NCBI RefSeq assembly: GCF_000716445.1
Contig: NZ_JNWK01000032.1
Location: forward strand, 19,669 to 83,668
DNA: 64,000 bases
Direction of reading: 5' to 3'
Source of the DNA: Streptomyces wedmorensis
Lineage (GTDB): Bacteria > Actinomycetota > Actinomycetes > Streptomycetales > Streptomycetaceae
The notes under the pieces are model-generated. The model searched no databases, was not told the DNA's origin, and worked only from the letters and a program-made list of their open reading frames with translations. Numbering within the stretch: position 1 is the first letter of the stretch; each line of letters opens with the position of its first letter. A program made the translations under genes and the position numbers. Below, piece by piece: positions 24,143 through 33,200 of this stretch.

Positions 24143-24505
24143 TCAGCCCACCGTCCAGATGTCGTAGAGACGCACTTCGAGCACGGCCAGGACGACCGCG
24201 CCGGCCGCCACCGTCGCCGAACCCCACCGGCTGCGCTCCGCGAGGGACATGAACCCGGCGATCGGCACCGCGCACAGCGCGCCGAGGAGATAGGCGACGA
24301 AGATGGTCGTCCCCTCCTCGGCCTTCTCGCCGCGCACCGACTGCACGATGCCGACGACCAGCTGGACCAGGACCAGGAACGTCACCACGGCCATGCCGAT
24401 GAAGTGCCAGTCCTTGGTCGACTGGTCACGGAAGGCGGCGAAGCCGCACCAGGCGGCGAGGGCGAGCGCGGCCGCGGAGACCGCGACCGTCAGGGCGTCA
24501 AGCAT
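24143..24505 (-). CDS. Small membrane protein with four predicted TM segments
   Basis: A 120-residue protein with four hydrophobic segments: LTVAVSAAALALAAWCGF, MAVVTFLVLVQLVVGIV, FVAYLLGALCAVPIAGFM and VAAGAVVLAVLEVRLYDIW. It is the first gene of a two-gene minus-strand unit with 23706-24140. Function is unknown. ATG 24505 was chosen because it precedes the first TM segment directly, whereas the upstream in-frame ATG at 24700 would add ~65 Arg/Gly-rich non-conserved-looking residues. Confidence 0.75.
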   Translation of the reverse strand: MLDALTVAVSAAALALAAWCGFAAFRDQSTKDWHFIGMAVVTFLVLVQLVVGIVQSVRGEKAEEGTTIFVAYLLGALCAVPIAGFMSLAERSRWGSATVAAGAVVLAVLEVRLYDIWTVG

Positions 24506-24713
24506 GCGCCCGAGGGTATTACGGTCCGAATGGCCCGACGCGCTCGCCCCTCCCCGCCGTACCCGCCCGTGCGTGGCCTTGGCCACAACCGGCGCCCCGG
24601 ACGCGCCGCGCGCCGCGGTCTCCGGTGCCCGGCCGCAGGGCCGTCCGCGCAGGCCACGCAAGGAAACCGCGAACGGAAGGCGCCGCCCCGGTGTCCGCAT
24701 GGCATCTCAACCA

Positions 24714-24730
24714 TGTCCGCTATTCGGACA
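24714..24730. promoter_or_regulatory. Palindromic operator candidate upstream of the metNIQ leader
   Basis: TGTCCGCTATTCGGACA: 6-bp perfect arms around 5 bp. It lies about 40 bp before the small ORF and some 340 bp before metN, where a dimeric regulator could block or assist the promoter. I cannot name the regulator. Confidence 0.55.
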
Positions 24731-24771
24731 AGCCCCTGGTGTTCGCAGCTGCGCATGTTTTACTTGCAGAC

Positions 24772-24858
24772 ATGACCACGACGAGCAGCCGCACCCTTGC
24801 GACCGAGGCGACCACGACGCCCGGTGCTCGTTGTATGTGTCGAATGTGCGCCTTCTGA
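24772..24858 (+). CDS. Putative leader peptide (28 aa, Met/Cys-rich end) upstream of metNIQ
   Basis: A small ORF of 28 codons, ATG 24772 to TGA 24858, ending RCMCRMCAF. The last nine codons contain three Cys and two Met codons plus rare CGA and UGU codons, whereas the first part is a Thr/Ala/Ser run. No Shine-Dalgarno precedes it, and a TACTTG hexamer at 24761-24766 would make it leaderless. The position directly before a methionine/sulfur-compound importer suggests an attenuator or ribosome-stalling peptide that senses Met-tRNA or Cys-tRNA supply. That function is inferred. No product similarity is claimed. Confidence 0.5.
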   Translation: MTTTSSRTLATEATTTPGARCMCRMCAF

Positions 24859-25070
24859 GGGCCCCCGCCTGAGTCTCACGCCCCGAAGCGAGACCCGACG
24901 GCCGTGCCGATCCTCCCGCCTTCCGGCGGTGGACCGTGCCCGCCCCAGCGCACCCCCGCCGCCTCCCGGCCACCCGCCGGGCCGGCCTCCGTGCGCCTGA
25001 CTGTCCGAACCATGAATGCCCCGTGCCCGGCGGACCCCGCGCCGCGCACTCGACAGTGACGGAAACCCCT
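24859..25070 (+). promoter_or_regulatory. metNIQ leader RNA with candidate hairpins
   Basis: The 212 bases between the small ORF and metN contain no convincing gene. Short hairpins are visible: GTCTC/GAGAC at 24873-24894 directly after the small-ORF stop, and CCGCC-TTCC-GGCGG near 24920. They could form an attenuator with the small ORF. I did not find the conserved core of a SAM riboswitch. Confidence 0.4.
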
Positions 25071-26126
25071 GTGATCACCACTTCGGGCCTGACCAAGGTC
25101 TACGAGTCGCGCGGCCGACAGGTCACCGCTCTGGACGGCGTCGACCTCCACGTCCGCGAGGGCGAGGTGTTCGGCGTGATCGGCCAGAGCGGCGCCGGAA
25201 AGTCCTCGCTCATCCGCTGCGTCAACCTCCTGGAGCGCCCCACCTCCGGCACCGTGACCGTCGACGGCCTCGACCTCACCGCGCTCGCCGGCAAGGGCCG
25301 CCGCGCGGGCAAGGACCTGCGCCGGGCGCGCAGCAGCATCGGCATGGTCTTCCAGCACTTCAACCTGCTGTCCTCCCGCACCGTCAAGGACAACATCGAG
25401 CTCCCCCTGGAGATCCTCGGCGTCTCAGGCGCCGAGCGCTCCCGCCGCGCCCTCGAACTCCTCGACCTCGTCGGCCTCGCCGACAAGGCCAAGGCCTACC
25501 CGGGCCAGCTCTCCGGCGGCCAGAAGCAGCGCGTCGGCATCGCCCGCGCCCTCGCCGGCGAACCGAAGGTCCTCCTCTCCGACGAGGCCACCAGCGCCCT
25601 CGACCCGGAGACCACCCGCTCCATCCTCCAGCTCCTGCGCGACCTCAACCGGCAGCTCGGCCTCACCGTCCTGCTCATCACGCACGAGATGGACGTCGTC
25701 AAGACGATCTGCGACTCCGCCGCGCTCATGCAGCACGGCCGCATCGTCGAGTCCGGCACCGTCGGCGAACTGCTCGCCACCCCCGGCTCCCAGCTGGCCG
25801 CCGAGCTCTTCCCGGTCGGCGGTGCCGCCACCGGCCCCGACCGCACCGTCGTCGACGTCACCTTCCACGGCGAGGCCGCGACCCAGCCGGTCATCTCCCA
25901 GCTCTCCCGCACGTACAACATCGACATCTCGATCCTCGGGGCGGCGATGGACACCGTCGGCGGCAAGCAGATCGGCCGGATGCGGATCGAGCTCCCCGGA
26001 CGGTACGAGGACAACGTCGTCCCGGTCGGCTTCCTGCGCGAGCAGGGCCTCCAGGTCGAGCTCGTCGAAGAGGACGCACAGCAGCCGGGCACCGTGCCCG
26101 TACTGGTCAAGGAAGGTGCCAAGTGA
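25071..26126 (+). CDS. metN: Methionine ABC transporter ATP-binding protein MetN
   Basis: A 351-residue ATPase of the D/L-methionine importer. Walker A GQSGAGKS is at residues 38-45, the Q-loop in VFQHFNLL, the signature LSGGQKQR, Walker B VLLSDEATSALD, and the switch histidine in LLITHEM. The C-terminal ~90 residues (VVDVTFHGEAATQPVI onward) are the NIL/ACT-like domain that binds methionine and inhibits uptake when the pool is full. GTG 25071 was chosen; GTG 25056 in frame is an alternative adding five residues. It overlaps metI by four bases. Confidence 0.93.
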   Translation: MITTSGLTKVYESRGRQVTALDGVDLHVREGEVFGVIGQSGAGKSSLIRCVNLLERPTSGTVTVDGLDLTALAGKGRRAGKDLRRARSSIGMVFQHFNLLSSRTVKDNIELPLEILGVSGAERSRRALELLDLVGLADKAKAYPGQLSGGQKQRVGIARALAGEPKVLLSDEATSALDPETTRSILQLLRDLNRQLGLTVLLITHEMDVVKTICDSAALMQHGRIVESGTVGELLATPGSQLAAELFPVGGAATGPDRTVVDVTFHGEAATQPVISQLSRTYNIDISILGAAMDTVGGKQIGRMRIELPGRYEDNVVPVGFLREQGLQVELVEEDAQQPGTVPVLVKEGAK

Positions 26127-26791
26127 CCTGGTCGGAGATGCAGCCCCTCCTCGAACAGGGCACCGTCGACACGCTCTACATGGTCCTGTGGGCCACCGTC
26201 GTCACCGTGCTCGGCGGCCTGCCGCTCGGCATCCTCCTCGTCCTCACGGACAAGGGCGGACTGCTGCAGAACCGGCCGGTGAACAAGGTCGTCGGTGCGA
26301 TCGTGAACATCGGGCGTTCGCTGCCCTTCATCATCCTGCTGATCGCCCTGATCCCCTTCACCACCTTCGTCGTCGGCACCTTCATCGGCCCGACCGCGAT
26401 GATCGTGCCGCTCGCCATCGGCGCCATCCCCTTCTTCGCCCGCCTCGTCGAGACCTCCATCCGCGAGGTCGACCACGGGCTCGTCGAGGCAGTCCAGGCC
26501 ATGGGCGGCGGCATCCCCACCATCGTCCGCAAGGTGCTGCTCCCGCAGGCCCTGCCCTCGCTGATCTCGGGCGTCACCACCACCGTGATCGTCCTCATCG
26601 GCTACTCGGCGATGGCCGGCGCCGTCGGCGGCGAAGGCCTCGGCTCCAAGGCGGTCACCTACGGGTACCAGCGCTTCGACACCACTTTCATGCTGGTCAC
26701 CGTCGTCGTCCTGGTCCTGATCGTGACCGTCGTCCAGCTCATCGGCGACGGAGTCGTCCGACTCCTCGCCCGCCGGGGCCGCACCGCGTAA
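26123..26791 (+). CDS. metI: Methionine ABC transporter permease MetI
   Basis: A 222-residue inner-membrane permease with about five TM segments. The EAA-type coupling motif is seen as EAVQAMGGGIPTIVRKVLLPQALP, and the family-typical segment IGRSLPFIILLIALIPFT precedes it. GTG 26123 overlaps the metN stop (GTGA), indicating translational coupling. A dimer would pair with two MetN subunits to import methionine delivered by the lipoprotein MetQ encoded next. Confidence 0.93.
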   Translation: MTWSEMQPLLEQGTVDTLYMVLWATVVTVLGGLPLGILLVLTDKGGLLQNRPVNKVVGAIVNIGRSLPFIILLIALIPFTTFVVGTFIGPTAMIVPLAIGAIPFFARLVETSIREVDHGLVEAVQAMGGGIPTIVRKVLLPQALPSLISGVTTTVIVLIGYSAMAGAVGGEGLGSKAVTYGYQRFDTTFMLVTVVVLVLIVTVVQLIGDGVVRLLARRGRTA

Positions 26792-26885
26792 CGGCTCCCC
26801 GGCCACCCAGACTTCGTCCTTCGAAGAAACAAGCCCGGACTTGTTGTCCAGGCGTCCACCGCACCACCGGAAAGAGGCACTCTTC

Positions 26886-27740
26886 GTGCGTAAGAACATC
26901 AAGCTCACCGCCGGTATCGCCGCCACCGCCGCCCTCGCCCTCGGCCTCACCGCCTGCGGCACCTCCTCGGACCCGTCCTCCGCCAAGGACTCGGCCGGCG
27001 CCGCCGACAAGCCGCTCGTCGTCGCGGCGTCCCCGACGCCGCACGCCGACATCCTCGACTACGTCAAGGACAACCTGGCCGCGAAGGCCGGCCTGAAGCT
27101 GGAGGTGAAGGAGTTCACGGACTACGTCCTGCCGAACACCGCCACCGAGTCCGGCCAGGTCGACGCCAACTTCTTCCAGCACAAGCCGTACCTCGACGAC
27201 TTCAACAAGAAGAACAACACCCACATCGTCCCGGTGGTCAACGTCCACCTGGAGCCGCTGGGCCTCTACTCCAAGAGCCTCAAGTCGGTGAAGGACATCA
27301 AGCCCGGCCAGACCATCGCCGTGCCGAACGACACCACCAACGGCGGCCGCGCGCTCCAGCTGCTCGCCGAGAACGGCCTGATCACCGTCAAGCCGGGCGT
27401 CGGCACCAACGCCAAGCTCTCCGACATCACCGACAAGAAGGGCCTGGAGTTCAAGGAACTGGAGGCCGCCACCGTGCCCCGCGCCCTGAACGACGTGGAC
27501 GCCGCCGTCATCAACGGCAACTACGCCATCGAGGCCAAGCTCCAGCCGGCGAAGGACGCCCTCGTCCTGGAGAAGGCCGACGGCAACCCGTACGCCAACT
27601 TCCTCGCCGTCAAGGAGGGCAACGAGAAGGACGCCCGCGTGCAGAAGCTCGCCGAGCTCCTCAACTCGCCCGAGGTGAAGAAGTACATCGAGGACACCTA
27701 CAAGGGCTCGGTCATCCCGGCCTTCGGCGCCGTCAAGTAA
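26886..27740 (+). CDS. metQ: Methionine-binding lipoprotein MetQ
   Basis: A 284-residue substrate-binding lipoprotein of the NlpA family. The signal peptide ends in the lipobox LTAC with the lipidated cysteine C24. The mature part shows DYVLPNTATESGQVDANFFQHKPYLDDF and VPNDTTNGGRALQLL, characteristic of MetQ/NlpA methionine-binding clefts. GTG 26886 is supported by AAAGAGG upstream. It is separated from metI by 94 bp without an obvious terminator, so the three genes are one operon. Confidence 0.93.
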   Translation: MRKNIKLTAGIAATAALALGLTACGTSSDPSSAKDSAGAADKPLVVAASPTPHADILDYVKDNLAAKAGLKLEVKEFTDYVLPNTATESGQVDANFFQHKPYLDDFNKKNNTHIVPVVNVHLEPLGLYSKSLKSVKDIKPGQTIAVPNDTTNGGRALQLLAENGLITVKPGVGTNAKLSDITDKKGLEFKELEAATVPRALNDVDAAVINGNYAIEAKLQPAKDALVLEKADGNPYANFLAVKEGNEKDARVQKLAELLNSPEVKKYIEDTYKGSVIPAFGAVK

Positions 27741-27805
27741 GGTCCGCGCCCGGGCCCGCCGTCCGAGGGGCCGTCAGGCCCGGTCCCCCGTACAGTCCTT
27801 GTGCA

Positions 27806-27842
27806 GAAGGCCCCCGCATCCCGTCCGGTGCGCGGGGCCTTC
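27806..27842 (+). terminator. Terminator after metQ
   Basis: Arms GAAGGCCCCCGC (27806-27817) and GCGGGGCCTTC (27832-27842), with one bulged C. It lies 66 bp past metQ. Confidence 0.7.
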
Positions 27843-27936
27843 GCCATGCCCCCTCCCGACACCCCACCCGGCCATGCGCACCGACGGTCGCATGCTGCAT
27901 GCTGTGCGTTCACGGTCGATTCGGACGGTCCACGGC

Positions 27937-28584
27937 ATGGAGCTGCGCATGACTACCACCTTTCCGGACATCTCCATCAACACGGACCGGTTGGTGCTGC
28001 GCGCGCTCGAGGAGGCGGACGCCCCCGCCCTCGCCGAGATGATGAACGACGAGATGGTCGCCGCCTGGACGGCCGTGCCCCAGCCCTTCACCGAGGCCGC
28101 CGCGCGCCACTGGATCGCCGAGTACGCCCCCGCCGAACGCGCCGCCGGCCGGGGCCTCGACCTCGCCGTCACCGAGTTCCTGACCCAGCGTCTGGTGGGA
28201 GTCGTCCAGCTGGGCAGCACGAACTGGCGGGTCCGCTCCACCGAGATGTCCTACATCATCGGCCCCTGGGCCCGCGGCGAGGGATACGCCTCCGAAGCCG
28301 CGCTCGCCACCGCCCAGTGGCTCTTCGGCGACCAGGGGTTCGAACGGATCGAGCTGCGCACCGCGGCCGACAACACCGCCTCCCAGCAGGTCGCCCAGAA
28401 GATCGGCTGCATCAGCGAGGGCGTCCTGCGCAACGCCTGCATAGCCCGCACCCGCACCGAGGACGGCAGCTGGACCGACCTGCGCACCGACTTCATCGTC
28501 TGGGGCCTCCTCCCCGAGGACCTCGACGGCGTCGCCGACCAGATGGCCGAGGCCGGGTACTCCTCGTACACCGACTGGAACTGA
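27937..28584 (+). CDS. GNAT family N-acetyltransferase (RimJ/RimL type)
   Basis: A 215-residue acetyltransferase with the RimJ/RimL-like N-terminus TDRLVLRALEEADAPALAEMM, the acetyl-CoA loop WARGEGYASEAALATAQW and NTASQQVAQKIGC. The C-terminal extension of ~40 residues (WGLLPEDLDGVADQMAEAGY) is unusual for the shortest members. ATG 27937 and ATG 27949 (MTTTFPD) are both possible starts. It may act on ribosomal proteins or on aminoglycoside-like small molecules; the sequence does not say. Confidence 0.85.
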   Translation: MELRMTTTFPDISINTDRLVLRALEEADAPALAEMMNDEMVAAWTAVPQPFTEAAARHWIAEYAPAERAAGRGLDLAVTEFLTQRLVGVVQLGSTNWRVRSTEMSYIIGPWARGEGYASEAALATAQWLFGDQGFERIELRTAADNTASQQVAQKIGCISEGVLRNACIARTRTEDGSWTDLRTDFIVWGLLPEDLDGVADQMAEAGYSSYTDWN

Positions 28585-28656
28585 GCCCCCGGGGCGATCC
28601 CGGGGTACGCTCGGCACGCCCCCGACCTGCGACGACACCACAGGAGAGCGACGACG

Positions 28657-29937
28657 ATGGCGGACCGCGTCACGGTGATCGGCTGGGACGGGTCGCCCCT
28701 CACCGCGGCGGCCCGGTCCGCTCTCTCCGCCGCCACCCTCGTGGCCGGCGCCGCCCACCACCTGGCGCTGCCCGAGGTCCCGCCCGACGCCGAACGCATC
28801 CGCCTCGGCAGCGTCGACCTCGCCGCCCGCCGCATCGCGGGACACCGCGGCACCGCCGTCGTCCTCGCCGACGGCGACCCCGGCTTCTTCGGCGTGGTCC
28901 GCACCCTGCGCGCCCCCGAGTACGGCCTGGAGATCGAGGTCGTCCCCGCCGTCTCCGCCGTCGCCGCCGCCTTCGCGCGGGCCGGCATGCCCTGGGAGGA
29001 CGCCCGCGTCGTCGTCGCCCACCAGCGCACCCTGCGGCGCGCCGTGAACGTCTGCCGCGCCCACCCCAAGGTCGCCGTCCTCACCTCGCCCGGCGCGGGA
29101 CCGGCCGAACTCGCCCTCCTCCTCGACGGCGTCCACCGCACCTTCGTCGTCTGCGAGGAGCTCGGCACCGACCGCGAACAGGTTTCCGTCCTCACCTCCG
29201 ACAAGGCCGCCGACCACGTGTGGCGCGACCCCAACGTCGTCCTCGTCATCGGCGGCGGCACCGGCGCCGTCCCTCCCGGCGGCGCCTGGCTGACGGGCCA
29301 GGACCCGGCCGCCCGGCCCGTACGAGGCTGGGGGCTGCCCATCGAGGAGTACGCCCCCCAGGGGTACGGGCCCGCGAGCCCCGCGGCCGGCCCGGCCCCC
29401 GACGCCGCCGCACCCGGCGGGGCGCGCACCACGGCGGGCGAGGACCCCGCCCTGCGCGCCGCGCAACTGGCCCGGCTCGGCCCCCGCGTCGGCGACCTCG
29501 TCTGGGACATCGGCTGCGCGGGCGGCGCCTTCGCCGTCGAGGCGGCCCGCTTCGGCGCCGCCGTCATCGCCGTGGACACCGACCCGGACGCCTGCGCCCG
29601 CACCGAGGCGGCCGCCCGCCGCCACGGCGTCCTCCTCCAGGCCGTCCGCGGCCGTGCCCCGCACGTCCTCGAGAGCCTGCCCGAACCCGATGTCGTACGG
29701 GTCGCCGGAGGCGGTGTCCCCGTCGTCACGGCCTGCGCCGACCGGCGCCCGGAACGGATCGTCGCCCACGCCTCCACCCGCGACGAGGCCGAGGCCGTCG
29801 GCGCCGCCCTCGCCGACGGCGGCTACGCCGTCGAGAGCCTCCTCCTCCAGACCGTCGGCCTCGACCCCTCCGACTGGTCGGAACGCGAGCGTTCGGTCGT
29901 GTTCCTCCTGTCCGGCCGCAGACCCGGCTCGCCCTAG
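28657..29937 (+). CDS. cobL: Precorrin-6Y C5,15-methyltransferase (decarboxylating), CbiE-CbiT fusion
   Basis: A 426-residue bifunctional enzyme of corrin-ring synthesis. Residues ~1-205 are the CbiE-type tetrapyrrole methylase (LADGDPGFFGVV and the VVPAVSAVAAAFARAGMPWED segment). Residues ~265-415 are the CbiT-type Rossmann methyltransferase (LVWDIGCAGGAFAVEAAR as SAM motif I). Together they methylate C5 and C15 and decarboxylate the C12 acetate. It is followed by the BluB-CobT fusion and, further on, by a CysG-type enzyme, giving a small cobalamin neighbourhood. A linker of about 60 Pro/Ala-rich residues joins the domains. Confidence 0.9.
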   Translation: MADRVTVIGWDGSPLTAAARSALSAATLVAGAAHHLALPEVPPDAERIRLGSVDLAARRIAGHRGTAVVLADGDPGFFGVVRTLRAPEYGLEIEVVPAVSAVAAAFARAGMPWEDARVVVAHQRTLRRAVNVCRAHPKVAVLTSPGAGPAELALLLDGVHRTFVVCEELGTDREQVSVLTSDKAADHVWRDPNVVLVIGGGTGAVPPGGAWLTGQDPAARPVRGWGLPIEEYAPQGYGPASPAAGPAPDAAAPGGARTTAGEDPALRAAQLARLGPRVGDLVWDIGCAGGAFAVEAARFGAAVIAVDTDPDACARTEAAARRHGVLLQAVRGRAPHVLESLPEPDVVRVAGGGVPVVTACADRRPERIVAHASTRDEAEAVGAALADGGYAVESLLLQTVGLDPSDWSERERSVVFLLSGRRPGSP

Positions 29938-30268
29938 CCACGTCGGGCGATCCCACCCGTGACCCGGCCGCCCGCCCGGGGCAGGGTAGGCTGGCCGATT
30001 GTTGTACCGCGCCTGGACGTTCGACACTCTGTGCGTCAATGTCCTGAATTGGTGGCTGCTTTGTGCCACTGATGTGCTGCGGGGCAAGGGGGGACCGCGC
30101 GACGTGGCGCAGTCCACAGCGCACCGTGGCGGATCTTCCTGCCACGATGGCAGAGGACCGCGACAATGAGTGGGTGTCCGCGTGTCCTTCGTGCCGCGCG
30201 GCGCGCGCGCTCGTTGTTCTCGACGGGCGCAGGTCTGAAGGAGCACAACCGATGGGCGAGGGGTACGC
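29938..30268 (+). promoter_or_regulatory. 331-bp leader region before bluB-cobT
   Basis: No convincing gene. A TAGGCT hexamer at 29987-29992 predicts a start near 29999, giving a leader of about 270 nt. From a TTG at 29999 an open frame runs 56 codons to a stop at 30169, but its coding status is doubtful. A GCCACTG stretch near 30066 recalls one element of cobalamin riboswitches, yet the other conserved blocks were not found. Short alternative stems around 30125-30153 (GTGGC/GCCAC and TGCC/GGCA) are visible. Confidence 0.35.
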
Positions 30269-33200
30269 ATGACGGACACCGGCCAGGTCCCGGGCGAGGG
30301 ACTGCCGGAGAACGCAGGCATGGTCGAGCAGCCGGGCATCCCCGCACCGGGCGCGTACACCTTCCTGGACCCCTCCGAGCACACCACCGAGGACGACGAC
30401 GTACTGCTGATGCCGGGCGCCCAGGGCGCCTGGAGCGAGCACCCGCCGGGCTTCGTGCCCGCGCCGCCGGTCGCCGTGCCGGCCCCGGCGCAGGCGGTCC
30501 CCGTGGTCCCGAACCAGGCGGCGCCGCACCAGGGCGTGCCGCAGCCGGCCGCCCCGCTGGGCGACCCGCTCACCGGCCCCCTGCCGGACCCGCTCACGGG
30601 CCCGCTCCCCGACTCGGTCGCCCTCGCCGACGTGCTGACCGCCCCGCAGGGCCAGACCCCGCCGCAGGGCGTGCCGCTCGGCCACGCCGCGGGCACCCCG
30701 GCGCACGGCGTCCCCGCCGCGCCGTACGAGCAGGTCGTCACCGACCACGGCTACGAGCCCGGCATCCTCGACACCGGCGCGCACGAGGCCGCGGGCCGCG
30801 ACACCGGCTCCGTCGACCTCGGCGGCGTCCGCATGCCGCCGCCCGGCACCGCCCCGGCCCCGCCGCCCGCCCGCCGCCCGCTGCACATGGGCCCGCCCGT
30901 GCCCGACGCGACCGGCGGCGTGGTGCTCTCGCTGGCCGACCGCGGCCCGGCCGCCGCGCCCGCCCCGGCCCCGCAGGCCGTCCCGGTCGTGGCCACCGAG
31001 CCCGCGCCCGTCCCCGTACGGAACCCGGGACCGCCCACCACCGGCCCCGAGTACTTCGACATCCCGCAGGACCAGCAGCTGGCCCCGCAGGGCGCCGAGC
31101 CGTGGGCCGCGCAGCCGCAGGAGGCCGCGGCGCCCCCGGCCGCCTTCCCCGCAGAAACGGTCGTCCCGCCGACGGGCCAGTTCGTGCAGGTCGAGGGCAC
31201 CGTTCCGACGGCCCCGCACCTGGCCCCGGTCCCGGCACCCGAGGCGGTCGTGGAGACGGTCGCGGAGGCGGTCGTCGAGGCGGTCGCGGAGGCGCAGGAG
31301 CCGTCCCCGGCGGCCGAGCAGGCCGAGGTCCCCGCGCCCGTCGTCGTGGAGCCCGCTCCCGAGGCCGTCGTGGAACCCGCCCCCGAGGCCGTCGCGGAGA
31401 CCCCGGACGAGGCCCCCGTGGCCGTCGTCGACGCCCAGGCCACCGTGCCCGCGCCGCGCGAGGGCGAGCCCGTCGCCGAGGCTCCCGCCCCCGCGCCGGT
31501 GGACGCCGTCGAGCCCGAGGCAGGCACCCCCGCGCCGGAGGCCGAGCAGGCGCCGGAGGCGCAGCCCGAGCCCGTCGCCGTCCCGGAGCAGCCGACCGAG
31601 GCCGTCGCCGAGTCCGTCACGGAGCCCACCGCCGAAGCCGTCGCCGCGGCGGAGGCCCCGGCGGAGCAGGCTCCGGAGGAGGCCGCCGCCGAAGCGGTCG
31701 CCGACGAGACCCCCGCCGTCGCCGAGACCGCGCCGGAGATCCTTCCCGAGCAGGCCCCGGAGCCGGAGGCCGCCCCCGAGACGGCCGCGGTCGCCGAGCA
31801 GCCCGCCGCGCCCGTCGACGAGGCGGCGCCGGCCGAGGTCACCGAGCTTCCGGAGGCCGAGGTCGCCGAGCCGGCCGAGGTCGAGGCCGTGGCTGTGGCC
31901 GCGGAAGCGGACCAGACCGTCGCAGCCCCGGCGGAAGCCCCTGAGGCCCCTGAGGCCCTCGACGCCCCCGTGAACCCCGAAGCGGTCGCGGTCGCCGACC
32001 CCGAGGCCGTCGCCGTCGCCGTCGCCGACGAGGACGCGGACCCCGCCGCCGAGGAGGCGCCGGGCGCCCCCGCCCCCGGCTACGCCGACGCCGAGCGCGA
32101 GGCCGTCCTGCGCGTCATGCGTGAGCGCCGCGACATCCGCAACGGCTTCCGTTCCGACCCGATCCCGCACGAGGTGCTGCTCCGCGTCCTGGAGGCCGCC
32201 CACACGGCGCCCAGCGTCGGCCACTCGCAGCCCTGGGACTTCGTCGTCATCCGCTCCGCGGAGACCCGGCAGACGATGCACGAACTGGCCCAGCGTCAGC
32301 GCGAGGCCTACGCCAAGTCGCTGCCGAAGGCCCGGGCGAAGCAGTTCAAGGAACTGAAGATCGAGGCCATCCTCGACACCCCGGTCAACATCGTCGTGAC
32401 CGCCGACCCCACCCGGGGCGGCCGCCACACCCTCGGCCGCTACACGCAGCCGCAGATGGCCCCGTACTCCTCGGCGCTCGCCGTCGAGAACCTCTGGCTC
32501 GCCGCCCGCGCCGAAGGCCTCGGCGTCGGCTGGGTCAGCTTCTTCGACGAGCGCGAGATGGTCCGTGCCCTCGGCCTCCCCGAGCACCTCGAAGTCGTCG
32601 CGTACCTCTGCGTGGGATACGTCGACGAGTTCCCGGACGAGCCCGAGCTGGCCCAGGCGGGCTGGTCCAAGCGCCGCCCGCTGGCCTGGGTCGTCCACGA
32701 GGAGACGTACGGCCGCCGCGCCCTGCCCGGCGAGGAGCCGCACGACCTGCTCCAGGAGACCGTCGCCAACATCCGCCCGCTGGACGCCAAGGCGCTCGGC
32801 GAGGCCTGGGAGCGGCAGAAGCGGATGACCAAGCCGGCCGGCGCGCTCGGCATGCTGGAGATCATCTCCGCCCAGCTCTCCGGACTCTCCCGGGTCTGCC
32901 CGCCGCCGATCCCGGAGCCCGCCGCCGTCGCGATCTTCGCCGGCGACCACGGCGTCCACGCCCAGGGAGTCACCCCCTGGCCGCAGGAGGTGACCGGCCA
33001 GATGGTCGCCAACTTCCTCGGTGGGGGAGCGGTCTGCAACGCCTTCGCGAACCAGGTCGGCGCCGAGGTCTGCGTCATCGACGTCGGCGTGGCCTCCGAA
33101 CTCCCGGCGACCCCCGGACTGCTGCCCCGCAAGGTCCGCCCGGGCACCGGCGACTTCACCACCGGTCTCGCGATGACCCGCGAGGAGGTGCTGGCCGCGA

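Noticed and set aside
24506..25070. SAM riboswitch before metN
   Set aside because: No SAM-I or SAM-IV core sequence could be recognised. The small ORF and palindrome explain the region better.
30060..30100. Cobalamin riboswitch suggested by GCCACTG before bluB-cobT
   Set aside because: The other conserved blocks (GGGAA-type and the CCAGGAGACC-like segment) were not found at the expected distances.
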